Source: JARYMI01 sp037444845 (lineage in GTDB: Bacteria > Acidobacteriota > Aminicenantia > Aminicenantales > UBA8522). Taken from it: a DNA stretch of 64,000 nucleotides. The notes under the pieces were generated by a model that saw only the letters and a list, made by a program, of their open reading frames with translations, did not search any database and was not told the DNA's origin. Each line of letters opens with the position of its first letter. Within the stretch, counting starts at the first letter, position 1. A program made the translations under genes and the position numbers. Positions 34,728 through 43,306 of this stretch are shown here, piece by piece. Location of the stretch: contig JBBILQ010000001.1 of assembly GCA_037444845.1 (NCBI GenBank), positions 62,001-126,000 on the forward strand, given 5' to 3'.

Positions 34728-35786
34728 TCAGTCAAGGCGAGATAAGCCGTGTTTCTTGGCCCAGGCTAGGGCCTCCTGGTATTCGCTCCGCTTGATCCTT
34801 CGGCTGATTTCTGGATATTCGCCGGCCTTGTACTCGGGGCGGTACTGATCCATGAGGTTGACATAATGGCCGGTCGAGAGTTCTTCGGCCACAAACTTGA
34901 TGAATTCCTCCGTCCCCGAAACCCTGTTGGGCAAGATGAGATGCCTGAGCACGATTCCTCTCCGAGCGATGCCGCGCTCGTCAAGCCTTAGCTCCCCGAC
35001 CTGACGGTGCATTTCCTTGACAGCCGCCTTGGCATAATACGGATAATTGAAGGCGCCGGAAGAAAACTTGGCTGCGAAGGCAGGCTGCATGTACTTGAGG
35101 TCGGGCAGGTAAATGTCGATGATTCCGTCGAGAAGCTTGAGGACTTCGGGAGTCTCGTAACCGCTCGTGTTATAGACGAGCGGTATCTTGAGTCCAAGCC
35201 GGATGGCGCGCCGGAGCGCCCTGACAATACTCGGGACATAATGGGTCGGCGTGACGAGGTTGATGTTGTGGCAGCCGAAGCCCTGCACCTTGACCATCGT
35301 CTCGGCCAGCTGGTCATCAGAGATTTCCACCCCTTCGCCCTCGATGCTGATCGTGTAGTTCTGGCAAAAAACGCACCTCAGTCCGCAATTGGAGAAAAAG
35401 ACCGTCCCTGAACCTTTCTGGCCGACAAGCGGCTTCTCTTCTCCGAAATGAGGGAAAGCACTCGAGATCTTAACCCGGGCTGTCGCCTGACATACACCGG
35501 TCTCGCCTTTAAGCCTGTTGACTCGGCAGTCCCGCGGACAAAGATGGCAGTTTTCGTAGATAACGGCAAGCTTTTCCTCTCGTTCGGCCAGGCGGCCCGA
35601 TTTCTCTAAGGCAAGATAGGAGGGATAGCCTTCGGGTTTTTCCTGGTTGAATGAAAAAGCCAGGATGGAGCGGCCAGCTCCGGCTGCGAAACCGGGCAGG
35701 AATAGGCCCGACCCGGCGAGCATCCAGGCCCGGCCCAAGAAATCTCTCCGAGAAATTTGACCGATTGTTTCTTTTATCGTCCGCAC
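34728..35786 (-). CDS. Radical SAM protein, PflA-like, with twin-arginine-type leader
   Basis: The 352-residue protein starts at GTG 35786 behind AAGGAAATAAG. Residues 12-37 (ISRRDFLGRAWMLAGSGLF) look like a twin-arginine leader, unusual for a radical SAM enzyme. A Cys-rich segment follows (CHLCPRDCRVNRL, then GVCQA), then the radical SAM cluster CGLRCVFCQNY, GFGCHNINLVTPTHY and IDIYLPDLKY. This is the layout of the PflA-like family near AmmeMemoRadiSam proteins. The target is unknown. The 351-base gap before the divergent DUF362 gene contains repeat A. Confidence 0.85.
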   Translation of the reverse strand: MRTIKETIGQISRRDFLGRAWMLAGSGLFLPGFAAGAGRSILAFSFNQEKPEGYPSYLALEKSGRLAEREEKLAVIYENCHLCPRDCRVNRLKGETGVCQATARVKISSAFPHFGEEKPLVGQKGSGTVFFSNCGLRCVFCQNYTISIEGEGVEISDDQLAETMVKVQGFGCHNINLVTPTHYVPSIVRALRRAIRLGLKIPLVYNTSGYETPEVLKLLDGIIDIYLPDLKYMQPAFAAKFSSGAFNYPYYAKAAVKEMHRQVGELRLDERGIARRGIVLRHLILPNRVSGTEEFIKFVAEELSTGHYVNLMDQYRPEYKAGEYPEISRRIKRSEYQEALAWAKKHGLSRLD

Positions 35787-35852
35787 CTTATTTCCTTAAT
35801 TATTATATTATTATATCATGAAGTCAAGCTATTTTTCCTAATAAGAAGTTGC

Positions 35853-36093
35853 ATCCCAAAATTGCCGATATGAAATTCCCATTCTGCAAAAGTACTCCAT
35901 GTGGAATCCAATTATCGTGATAGCGAGTGCACCCGAGGGGTGGCGCGATTCGGGGCCTCCCGCCGTCCCGAGCGCTTGATGCCACTCATCTTGTTGACTG
36001 ATAATAAACAAGATAGTCCGCGAGGGGGCGCCGGGGGTGAACCGCGACAGGACCCGTCGGGTGATTCTATCGACAAATTTCGGTTGCGTGACA
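35853..36093. repeat. Dispersed intergenic repeat A, copy 2, with insert
   Basis: The copy carries the same ordered blocks as 29325-29474, ending in the strongly conserved GGGGGTGAAC-to-GATTCTATC block (36033-36071). Between the TTCGG block and that end lies about 80 bases absent from copy 1. As with copy 1, it sits between divergently read genes. The remainder of the gap holds only the DUF362 promoter; no protein gene is supported. Confidence 0.65.
35988..36014. repeat. Inverted repeat (hairpin) inside the insert of repeat A copy 2
   Basis: A perfect 8-base inverted repeat, ATCTTGTT and AACAAGAT, is separated by 11 bases. No T-run follows, so it is not a typical intrinsic terminator. Confidence 0.5.
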
Positions 36094-36102
36094 TGAGGTA
36101 AT

Positions 36103-36131
36103 TTGTTTGCGCCTTTAAAGTCAGATAGAAT
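36103..36131 (+). promoter_or_regulatory. Promoter of the DUF362 gene, likely leaderless
   Basis: TTGTTT (36103-36108) and TAGAAT (36126-36131) are 17 bases apart. The GTG start at 36138 lies only six bases after the -10 box, at the expected transcription start. Confidence 0.55.
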
Positions 36132-36137
36132 AGAAAG

Positions 36138-37385
36138 GTGATTCAGGAAAGGAACAAGAAAGAGGTCCGGGGAGAAGTGGATGCCGGAGCAAAGAGAAAG
36201 CCTCAGGCCAGATCCAGGGTGGTCATCTCGCGCTGCGCTTCTTACGACCGCGGTGACCTTTCTCTTGCTCTCCGCAGGATCCTCGATAGCCTTGGGGGCC
36301 TGAGCTCTGTTATTAAGCAGGGCAGCCGGGTCTTCGTCAAGATCAACCATCTCTCCCCTTCTTCTCCTCCTGATCGGGCCATCCTCACTCATCCTTCCTT
36401 CACCCGCGAGGTCCTGCGGCTGCTCAGTGACTCGGGAGCTGAGCTGACCGTTGGAGACGATATCTACAGCCGGCAACCAGACGGTTTTTCCTTGAGCGGC
36501 TACCGGGCCGTGTGCGCTGAGTTGGGCGTCCGGTTGGTTAATCTCAAGGAGACAGGTTTTGTTGAGGTCGCTGTCCCGGGAAAAGTCTTGAAAAAGACGT
36601 ACATCGCGCGGCCGGTCATCGAAGCTGATGTCATCATCAACCTCCCAAAATTGAAGACTCATTCTTTTGCCATTTTCACCGGAGCCATAAAAAACATGTA
36701 CGGCGTCATCCCTCATGGGCTCCGGCTGGCCTATCATCGCCGTTTTGTCCGGAATGATGTCTTTTCCCAGATGCTGGTCGATCTTTTTTCTTGCGTTCCG
36801 CCGCATCTTAGCGTCATGGATGCTGTTGTCGGCATGGAAGGAGAGGGACCTTCGGCCGGCATGCCCAAAAAAGTCGGGCTCATCCTGGGCAGCCGTGACG
36901 CGGTGGCGTTGGATGCGGCAGCGGCCCGGGTCGTCGGCTACGCTCCCTCCGCTATCTACACGACGGTATTTGCCGACGAGAGGGGCCTTGGCACCGCCGA
37001 TTTCAGCCAGATCGAGATGGCGGGCGAGAGGCTTGAGGATGTGGCGGTTTCGAATTTCCGGCACTCGGCTGTGGCGGTCAGCTTTTTCAACAGGCGGTTG
37101 CCCTCTGTCCTCTACGCGTATATCCAGGACCAGCTCACCCTTATTCCGGAAGTCCGGGGGGAGGCTTGTGAAGCCTGCTTGGAGTGCGTCAGGATATGCC
37201 CGCTTCGGGCAATCAGCCTGGTCGATGGCGTCGCCCGCATAGACGAGTCGAACTGTATCCACTGCCTCTGCTGCCATGAAGTCTGTCAGTATCGAGCCAT
37301 CAAGCTCAATCAATTGCCCCTGGGGCGGCTGCTGCGCAAGGGCGAGGCTTTGCTCCAAAAAGCAAGCGCTATTTTAAATAAATAA
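36138..37385 (+). CDS. DUF362 protein with two [4Fe-4S] ferredoxin motifs
   Basis: The 415-residue protein has an N-terminal DUF362 domain (about residues 25-320; VFVKINHLSPSSPPDRAIL, NLPKLKTHSFAIFTGAIKNM, AVALDAAAARVVGY) and a C-terminal double-cluster ferredoxin (CEACLECVRICP and CIHCLCCHEVCQ). Some DUF362 proteins were linked to iron-sulfur oxidoreductase complexes, but the reaction is not known. The start GTG 36138 coincides with the predicted transcription start; a later GTG at 36177 is possible. The M20 peptidase gene follows 79 bases downstream. Confidence 0.86.
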   Translation: MIQERNKKEVRGEVDAGAKRKPQARSRVVISRCASYDRGDLSLALRRILDSLGGLSSVIKQGSRVFVKINHLSPSSPPDRAILTHPSFTREVLRLLSDSGAELTVGDDIYSRQPDGFSLSGYRAVCAELGVRLVNLKETGFVEVAVPGKVLKKTYIARPVIEADVIINLPKLKTHSFAIFTGAIKNMYGVIPHGLRLAYHRRFVRNDVFSQMLVDLFSCVPPHLSVMDAVVGMEGEGPSAGMPKKVGLILGSRDAVALDAAAARVVGYAPSAIYTTVFADERGLGTADFSQIEMAGERLEDVAVSNFRHSAVAVSFFNRRLPSVLYAYIQDQLTLIPEVRGEACEACLECVRICPLRAISLVDGVARIDESNCIHCLCCHEVCQYRAIKLNQLPLGRLLRKGEALLQKASAILNK

Positions 37386-37464
37386 GCTGGTATTTTCTGA
37401 GTTCGCGGTAACTCTGGAAAGAAAGAGAGGGCTGTGATAGAGTAAGGGCTGCTGGAGGCGCGAC

Positions 37465-38595
37465 ATGGATTTCAACCTTTATTTTAAATCCCGACAAGGG
37501 GAGATGGCTAACCTCCTGAAACAGATAGTCAGCCGCGAATCTCCTTCGCAGGATAAGAAAGCCGTGGATGCCTGTGCGTCCTTTGTCATCAGTGAGTTCC
37601 GAAAAATAGGCGCTCGCGTTAGCCGCTTTCCACAGAAAGGAATCGGCGATTTCTATGTCGTTGAGTATCCAGGAGCAATAAGAGGAGACGTTGAACAGCC
37701 GGTTCTTGTCCTCACCCATATCGACACTGTCTGGCCGGTTGGCAAGATCGTCCAGATGCCCTTTTATGTTTCCGGGAACAAGGTTTACGGCCCTGGTGTG
37801 CTGGATATGAAAGCAGGGCTGGTCATGGTCATTTCTGCTTTGAAAGCGCTTCACCAGCTTGGCCTGCGGCCTCGGCGAAGAGTGTTGATCTTCGTCAACA
37901 CCGCTGAAGAGATCGGCAGTGAGGCAGCGTACGAAATAATCGGCCAGCTCGCAAGGAAATCAGCTCATGTGCTCTGTCTCGAGCCAGCCCTCCCCGGAGG
38001 AGCCCTCAAGACGCGGCGAAAAGGCCGCCTTGTCGTCAGGTTAGAAGCAAAGGGAAAGGCAGCCCACGCCGGTTCACCAGAGAAAGGCGTCAACGCCATT
38101 GAGGAGCTCATTCTTCAGATCCAGCGTTTGAAAAGGCTGGCTAAGGGGGGTGTGACGATGAGCGTCAATCAAGTCGGCGGCGGAGAGAAGGCGAACGTCG
38201 TGGCCGAAGCAGCCTGGGCTGTTCTGGATATCAGGTTCTGGAACACCGGCCAAAAACAAAGGCTCACGAATGCTTTGAGGCAGCTGAAGGCCTCAGGCCA
38301 GGGGGCCAAGCTGAAATCTACCATCGAGAGCATGACCCCGCCGCTCGAAAAGAGCAAACCGTCGGCATCACTCCTCCATCAAATCAGGGAAATTGCCGCT
38401 TCACTTGAAATGACGTTGGAAGAAGGGAAAACAGGCGGTGGATCAGACGCGTCGATACCCGCGAACCTGGGGATAGCCACTCTGGACGGTCTGGGGCCGG
38501 ATGGCGACGGCATCCATGCTGAAACTGAACATATGCTCCTTTCCTCCCTCATCCAGAGGACGGCTCTTCTCACAGAAATCTTCCGCCAGGTTTGA
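37465..38595 (+). CDS. M20 family metallopeptidase (carboxypeptidase G2-like)
   Basis: The 376-residue enzyme should hydrolyse small peptides or N-acyl/glutamyl conjugates. The dizinc motifs are complete: LTHIDTVWP (first His), GPGVLDMKAG (bridging Asp), NTAEEIGS (catalytic and ligand Glu), CLEPAL (ligand Glu) and HAETEH (last His), with KGKAAHAGSPEKG in the dimerisation domain. No leader is present, so it is cytoplasmic. GGAGG precedes the ATG. The mix of motifs is closest to the M20A carboxypeptidase G2 group. Confidence 0.92.
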   Translation: MDFNLYFKSRQGEMANLLKQIVSRESPSQDKKAVDACASFVISEFRKIGARVSRFPQKGIGDFYVVEYPGAIRGDVEQPVLVLTHIDTVWPVGKIVQMPFYVSGNKVYGPGVLDMKAGLVMVISALKALHQLGLRPRRRVLIFVNTAEEIGSEAAYEIIGQLARKSAHVLCLEPALPGGALKTRRKGRLVVRLEAKGKAAHAGSPEKGVNAIEELILQIQRLKRLAKGGVTMSVNQVGGGEKANVVAEAAWAVLDIRFWNTGQKQRLTNALRQLKASGQGAKLKSTIESMTPPLEKSKPSASLLHQIREIAASLEMTLEEGKTGGGSDASIPANLGIATLDGLGPDGDGIHAETEHMLLSSLIQRTALLTEIFRQV

Positions 38596-38719
38596 CCTTA
38601 ATAGAGAAGTTCTAATCGACGACCGTCCCCTTAATTGACTGAGCCAGACAATTTTGTTAATTTAAAGGGCGATGGATTTTAAACCTCACGGATGCGCTAA
38701 TCAATAAAGGAGGACTTAT

Positions 38720-39865
38720 ATGATAAAAAAATACTACCTGCTCTCGCCCGGCCCCACGCCCATCCCCCCGGACGTGCTGGCTGTGGCTTCTGAACCCATC
38801 ATTCACCACCGCACGCCCGAATTTTCAGCAATCTTCATGCACGTTTCCGAAGGGCTCAAGTACGTCTTTGGCACCAAGGAAGATGTCTTTATCCTGACCT
38901 CTTCTGGAAGCGGCGCCATGGAGACCGCCGTCGTTAACACGCTGAGTACCGGCGACAAAGTTATCACCATCAACGGCGGCAAGTTTGGCGAACGCTGGGG
39001 CAACATCTGCCGGGCTTACGGCGTCGAAGTCAAAGAGGTCGTCCTGGAATGGGGCGATGATTTCACTCCAGACCAGCTTGCCGCAGAGCTAAAAGCTAAC
39101 CCCGGTGTCAAAGCCGTCTTCTCGACCCTATCTGAAACATCGAGCGGCGCCGTCTACGACATCAAAGGCTACGGGGAGGTCGTTTCCAAGTCTGATGCCG
39201 TCCTGGCCGTTGATGGGATTTCAGGCCTCGGCGCCACCGCTTGCCCGATGGACGAGTGGAACATTGACATTTTAGTTGCTGGCTCGCAGAAATCATTCAT
39301 GATTCCCCCTGGACTTGCCTACATCGCTTTCAGCCCCAAGGCCTGGAAGCTCGTCGAGTCGGCCAAGCTTCCCAGGTTCTATTTTGATGCCCGCAGAGCC
39401 AAGAAGAACTTGGAGAAGCAGACGACTCCCTGGACCCCGGGCGTATCGCTCATCATCCAGCAGAAAAAAGCTCTGGATATCATCCGCGGCTTGGGAATGG
39501 AGAAGCTGTTAGAGCATCACCGCGTCCTGGGCGAGGCCACACGCGCCGGAGTCAAAGCGCTTGGGCTTGAACTTTTGGCCAAGAACCCGGGGAACGTCTT
39601 GACCGCAGTCAAGGTGCCCGCCGCCATCGACGGAAGCAAGCTTGTCAAAACAATGCAGGCCAAGTACAAGGCGTATATCGCCGGCGCCCAGGACCCGAAC
39701 AAGGGGAAATTCTTCCGCATCGCGCATCTCGGTTACATGGGTGGGTTCGATATCATCACCGCTCTCTCTGCTCTGGAGATGACATTGGACGATCTTAATT
39801 TTTCATTCGAGAAAGGCAGCTCTATCCGGGCAGCGGAGAAAATCCTAAAGGAGAACTGGCAATGA
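38720..39865 (+). CDS. Class V aminotransferase (serine-pyruvate / phosphoserine aminotransferase type)
   Basis: This is a PLP enzyme of 381 residues. N-terminal LLSPGPTPIPPDV and IIHHRTPEF, LTSSGSGAMETAV, FSTLSETSSGAVYDI and AVDGISGLGA are typical; the PLP lysine is in AGSQKSFMIPPG. Family members include alanine-glyoxylate aminotransferase and the archaeal-type phosphoserine aminotransferase. Next to serA, the latter role (3-phosphohydroxypyruvate to phosphoserine) is likely. AAAGGAGG precedes the ATG. It begins a six-gene operon. Confidence 0.9.
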   Translation: MIKKYYLLSPGPTPIPPDVLAVASEPIIHHRTPEFSAIFMHVSEGLKYVFGTKEDVFILTSSGSGAMETAVVNTLSTGDKVITINGGKFGERWGNICRAYGVEVKEVVLEWGDDFTPDQLAAELKANPGVKAVFSTLSETSSGAVYDIKGYGEVVSKSDAVLAVDGISGLGATACPMDEWNIDILVAGSQKSFMIPPGLAYIAFSPKAWKLVESAKLPRFYFDARRAKKNLEKQTTPWTPGVSLIIQQKKALDIIRGLGMEKLLEHHRVLGEATRAGVKALGLELLAKNPGNVLTAVKVPAAIDGSKLVKTMQAKYKAYIAGAQDPNKGKFFRIAHLGYMGGFDIITALSALEMTLDDLNFSFEKGSSIRAAEKILKENWQ

Positions 39866-40767
39866 AAAAGGTTTTGCTGGCAGATTCACTGGACAAAGAA
39901 GCCCTCGACAAGCTCAAGGCCCTGCCCCAGTTTGATGTCACTCTGAAAACCGGACAGGATGAGGCTGAGCTGGTTAAAACAATCTCTGGTTTTCAGGCGG
40001 TCGTCGTCCGCAGCGCAACTAAAATTACGAGGAAGGTTATCGAGGCGGGTCGAGACCTGGAACTCATTGTCAGGGCTGGAATCGGGCTGGACAATATCGA
40101 CTGCGAAGCAGCCAAAGAGAAGGGCATTCAAGTGGCCAACACGCCTGCCGCGACCTCAATCTCTGTGGCCGAGCACACCTTCGGGCTGATGCTGGCCGCC
40201 GTCCGGCAGCATGGTCGGGCCAACCTGTCGATGAAGGAACACAAATGGGAGAAAAAAGCGCTTTCCGGCACCGAGCTCTACGGCAAGACGCTCGGGCTTA
40301 TCGGGTTGGGCCGGATCGGAAAGGAAGTGGCCAAGCGCGCCCTGGCCTTCGGGATGAGCGTGATTGCCTATGATGTCATCAAGATCGAGACTGACCTTGA
40401 TGTCAAGCAGGTCTCGCTCGCTGAGCTTCTGGAGCAAGCTGACGTCATATCTCTTCACCTTCCGCTAACCAAAGAGAACAAACACATGATCGGCAGGCCT
40501 GAATTCGAGAAGATGAAAGACGGCGTCATTCTCGTCAACGCCGCCCGCGGCGGAATAGTCGATGAAACAGCCCTGCTCGAAGCTCTCAATTCCGGCAAGG
40601 TCAGGGCAGCGGCGATCGATGTGTTCGAGAAGGAGCCGCCGGTCGATTACAGCCTAATCGATCATCCCAACGTCATCGCCACTCCCCATATCGGGGCTGC
40701 AGCTGAAGAAGGCCAGAAGCGCGCCGGTGTAGAGGTGGTCAAGATTCTGCAAGAAAGACTGAAATAG
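39862..40767 (+). CDS. serA: D-3-phosphoglycerate dehydrogenase, short form
   Basis: SerA oxidises 3-phosphoglycerate to 3-phosphohydroxypyruvate with NAD+. The 301 residues contain the 2-hydroxyacid dehydrogenase core: RAGIGLDNIDCEAA, GLIGLGRIGKEVA for NAD, NAARGGIVDE with the catalytic Arg, then the catalytic Glu and the PHIGA His. The ACT regulatory domain of longer SerA proteins is absent, so serine feedback through ACT is not expected. It overlaps the aminotransferase gene by four bases. Confidence 0.93.
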   Translation: MKKVLLADSLDKEALDKLKALPQFDVTLKTGQDEAELVKTISGFQAVVVRSATKITRKVIEAGRDLELIVRAGIGLDNIDCEAAKEKGIQVANTPAATSISVAEHTFGLMLAAVRQHGRANLSMKEHKWEKKALSGTELYGKTLGLIGLGRIGKEVAKRALAFGMSVIAYDVIKIETDLDVKQVSLAELLEQADVISLHLPLTKENKHMIGRPEFEKMKDGVILVNAARGGIVDETALLEALNSGKVRAAAIDVFEKEPPVDYSLIDHPNVIATPHIGAAAEEGQKRAGVEVVKILQERLK

Positions 40768-40806
40768 AACGCGACAAGTAGAGGGTTGACCGGAAAGGAA
40801 AGAATC

Positions 40807-42132
40807 ATGGCAGAGATACAGCCCTTCAGAGGCTTGAGGTACAACCCTGAAAGAATCCGGCTCGAAGACGTGATCACTGAGCCATACGACCGGATTACGC
40901 CGGCCATGCAGGAGGAGTATTACCGGAAAAGCCCTCATAACATCGTCCGTGTCATCCTGGGGAAGGATGACGATCGCGAGCATCCAGAAAAAGACAAATA
41001 CAGGCGGGCTGATGTTCTTCTGAAAAAGTGGCAGGAAGATGGTGTCTTTATCAGAGAAGAGAGAAGGGCACTCTACTTGTACGAACAAGAATTCCAGTCC
41101 GACAGCGAACAAAGAAAGCGGCTCGGGCTCATCGCCAGGGTCAAACTTGAGGACTTCGCCTCAAAAAAAGTCCTGCCTCATGAAAAGACATTTCCCAAGC
41201 ACAAGGAAGACCGGCTGCGTTTGCTCAGAGCGACTCAAACGAACACCGAACAGATTTTCCTCCTTTATTCGGATGACGATAAGAAAGCCCGCCAGGCCAT
41301 CAGTCGGGCCCTGGAAAAGCCTGAACCCGCAGCCGACATCAGGGACGAAGATGGGTTCCGGCATCGCCTCTGGGTTGTCCAGGATGAAAATGACATCAGC
41401 CGCATTCAGCAAGCCATGGCCGATAAGATTTTGATCATCGCAGACGGCCACCATCGCTACGAGACATCGCTTAATTACAGGGCGGAGATGGCCGCCAAGA
41501 TCGGCTTCAGCTCGGGAATAGAGCCCTGGAATTACGTCATGATGACTCTCTTCGACCTCAACGAACCTGGCCTGGTCATCCTGCCAACCTACCGGCTGGT
41601 CAAAGACATGGAAAAGCTTGATGAAGAAGGATTGAGGAGCGCTTTTTCCGATTATTTTGAAATCTCTGGCGCTGGCTGGTCTGGGCTGGACGACCGGGCT
41701 GGCCTGGCCAGGGTTCGTCAGATCGTCTCGGCGAACGAACACACCTTCGCCCTCTTCCTCTCGGGGCTGAAGAAGTTCCTTGTCCTCCGCCTGAAGAGTG
41801 AGGAGATCCTCGACGATGAGGGCGACCGGTCCAAATCGGCTGAGTGGAAAAGGCTCGACGTGGCCATCCTCCATTTCCTGATCATCGACCGGCTCGAGCG
41901 CTTCACCGCAAGACCCTTTGTCCAGGAAGAGTCCGTCTCTTATATCCGGAACTTGGAGGAAGGGCTGGAGAAGGTTGATGCGGGCGAATGGCAGATGATT
42001 TTCTTGCTCAAGCCTTGTTCTCTGCAGCAAGTCCGGCAGGTGGTTGAGAAGGGAGAGCTGATGCCTCACAAGTCCACTGATTTCTTTCCCAAGCTGAAGT
42101 CGGGGCTTGTCCTCTGCCCTCTTGATGAATAA
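40807..42132 (+). CDS. DUF1015 protein of the serine operon
   Basis: DUF1015 proteins are usually found beside serA and serC, but their reaction is not known. The 441-residue protein opens with IQPFRGLRYNPERI and contains TEPYDRITPAMQEEYY, KVLPHEKTFPKHKEDRL, IADGHHRYETSLNYR and VQEESVSYIRNLEE, all conserved in the family. ATG 40807 is preferred over TTG 40786 because GGAAAGGA lies just before it. Position 39 bases after serA and 9 before the cysteine desulfurase supports a role in serine metabolism. Confidence 0.9.
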   Translation: MAEIQPFRGLRYNPERIRLEDVITEPYDRITPAMQEEYYRKSPHNIVRVILGKDDDREHPEKDKYRRADVLLKKWQEDGVFIREERRALYLYEQEFQSDSEQRKRLGLIARVKLEDFASKKVLPHEKTFPKHKEDRLRLLRATQTNTEQIFLLYSDDDKKARQAISRALEKPEPAADIRDEDGFRHRLWVVQDENDISRIQQAMADKILIIADGHHRYETSLNYRAEMAAKIGFSSGIEPWNYVMMTLFDLNEPGLVILPTYRLVKDMEKLDEEGLRSAFSDYFEISGAGWSGLDDRAGLARVRQIVSANEHTFALFLSGLKKFLVLRLKSEEILDDEGDRSKSAEWKRLDVAILHFLIIDRLERFTARPFVQEESVSYIRNLEEGLEKVDAGEWQMIFLLKPCSLQQVRQVVEKGELMPHKSTDFFPKLKSGLVLCPLDE

Positions 42133-42141
42133 CGAACAGCG

Positions 42142-43296
42142 ATGATTTACCTTGACAATAATGCAACGACGCCGCTTGACCCGGCTGTCGCAGATAAGAT
42201 GTGCTGGTTTCTCCGGGAGCATTTTGGAAACCCGTCTTCGCTCTATCCGATTGGCCGGGCCGTTAAGGACATCGTCAATGAAGCCAGGGAGGCTGTGGCG
42301 AGAGCGCTTGGCGCCAGCCGCACTGAGATCATCTTCACCGGGTCCGGAACCGAGGCGGATAATTTCGCCATCCGGGGCGTCCTCGATACCTATCCTGAGA
42401 AGAATGAAGTCATCACCTCAGCCATCGAGCACCCGGCCGTGCTACGCGTGGGTAATTATCTCGAAAAGAAGGGGCTCAAGGTGGACTACGCTCCCGTTGA
42501 TGAGTCTGGATCGGTCGACCTCAGCTTCATCCGCGACGCCATCACGCCGCGGACCGCCCTTGTCTCAATCATGCACGCCAACAACGAAATCGGAACAATC
42601 CAGCCGATCGAGGAAATTGTCAAGCTCGCTCATGATAAAGGCGTTCTTGTCCACACCGATGCGGTCCAGACTTTCGGCAAACTCAACTTCACCGTGGAGA
42701 CTCTCGGTGTGGATCTCCTCTCGATTTCAGCTCACAAGATTTACGGCCCCAAAGGTGTGGGGGCGCTGTTCGTCCGCAAAGGCATCGACATCTGCCCGTT
42801 TATTCACGGCGGCCATCAGGAGAAAGGCCTCCGGGCCGGAACCGAGAACACGATCGGTATCGTCGGGTTTGGGGAGGCGGCGCGCCTGCTGATGGAAAGA
42901 GGCAAGAGGGATAAGGAAAGAATCGCTCGGCTCGCCGATAGCCTGAAGAAAGGAATCGAAGAAAAAATCCCCAAGGCCATTTTCAACGGCCATCCTGAAA
43001 AAAGAGTCAAGAACACCCTCAACTTTTCTTTTCCCGGGCTCGAGGCCGAAGCCATTCTGCTCGCCTTGGCCACAAAGGAGATCTACGTTTCCACGGGGTC
43101 AGCCTGCAGCGAAGAATCGGAGGATGTCTCCCATGTGCTCCTCGCGATAGGCCTGCGGCCTGAGATTGCTCGTTCCTCGATCCGCATGTCTTTGGGCAGG
43201 TTCAACACCGAAGAAGACGTCCAGGTTGTCCTCAAAGAGCTTCCCGAGATTATAGAGAAACTGCGGCAGATTTCCGCTTTTGATCCCGAGGAATAA
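42142..43296 (+). CDS. Cysteine desulfurase (NifS/IscS type)
   Basis: The 384-residue PLP enzyme takes sulfur from cysteine as a persulfide. Clear motifs are YLDNNATTPLD, SGTEADNFAI, SIMHANNEIGTIQP, the PLP lysine in SAHKIYGPKGVG and the active-site cysteine in TGSACSEESE. It has no IscU or regulator partner in the window. Its place in a serine-to-methionine operon suggests it feeds sulfur from newly made cysteine to clusters or thiolation. Confidence 0.93.
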   Translation: MIYLDNNATTPLDPAVADKMCWFLREHFGNPSSLYPIGRAVKDIVNEAREAVARALGASRTEIIFTGSGTEADNFAIRGVLDTYPEKNEVITSAIEHPAVLRVGNYLEKKGLKVDYAPVDESGSVDLSFIRDAITPRTALVSIMHANNEIGTIQPIEEIVKLAHDKGVLVHTDAVQTFGKLNFTVETLGVDLLSISAHKIYGPKGVGALFVRKGIDICPFIHGGHQEKGLRAGTENTIGIVGFGEAARLLMERGKRDKERIARLADSLKKGIEEKIPKAIFNGHPEKRVKNTLNFSFPGLEAEAILLALATKEIYVSTGSACSEESEDVSHVLLAIGLRPEIARSSIRMSLGRFNTEEDVQVVLKELPEIIEKLRQISAFDPEE

Positions 43297-43306
43297 GAAA
43301 GCACCA

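Noticed and set aside
35838..37358. A 506-codon open frame on the minus strand opposite the DUF362 gene
   Set aside because: The plus-strand frame has clear DUF362 and ferredoxin motifs. The minus frame is an antisense artefact that also runs through repeat A.
41161..42222. A 353-codon minus-strand frame opposite DUF1015
   Set aside because: It is antisense to a conserved family member in a clear operon.
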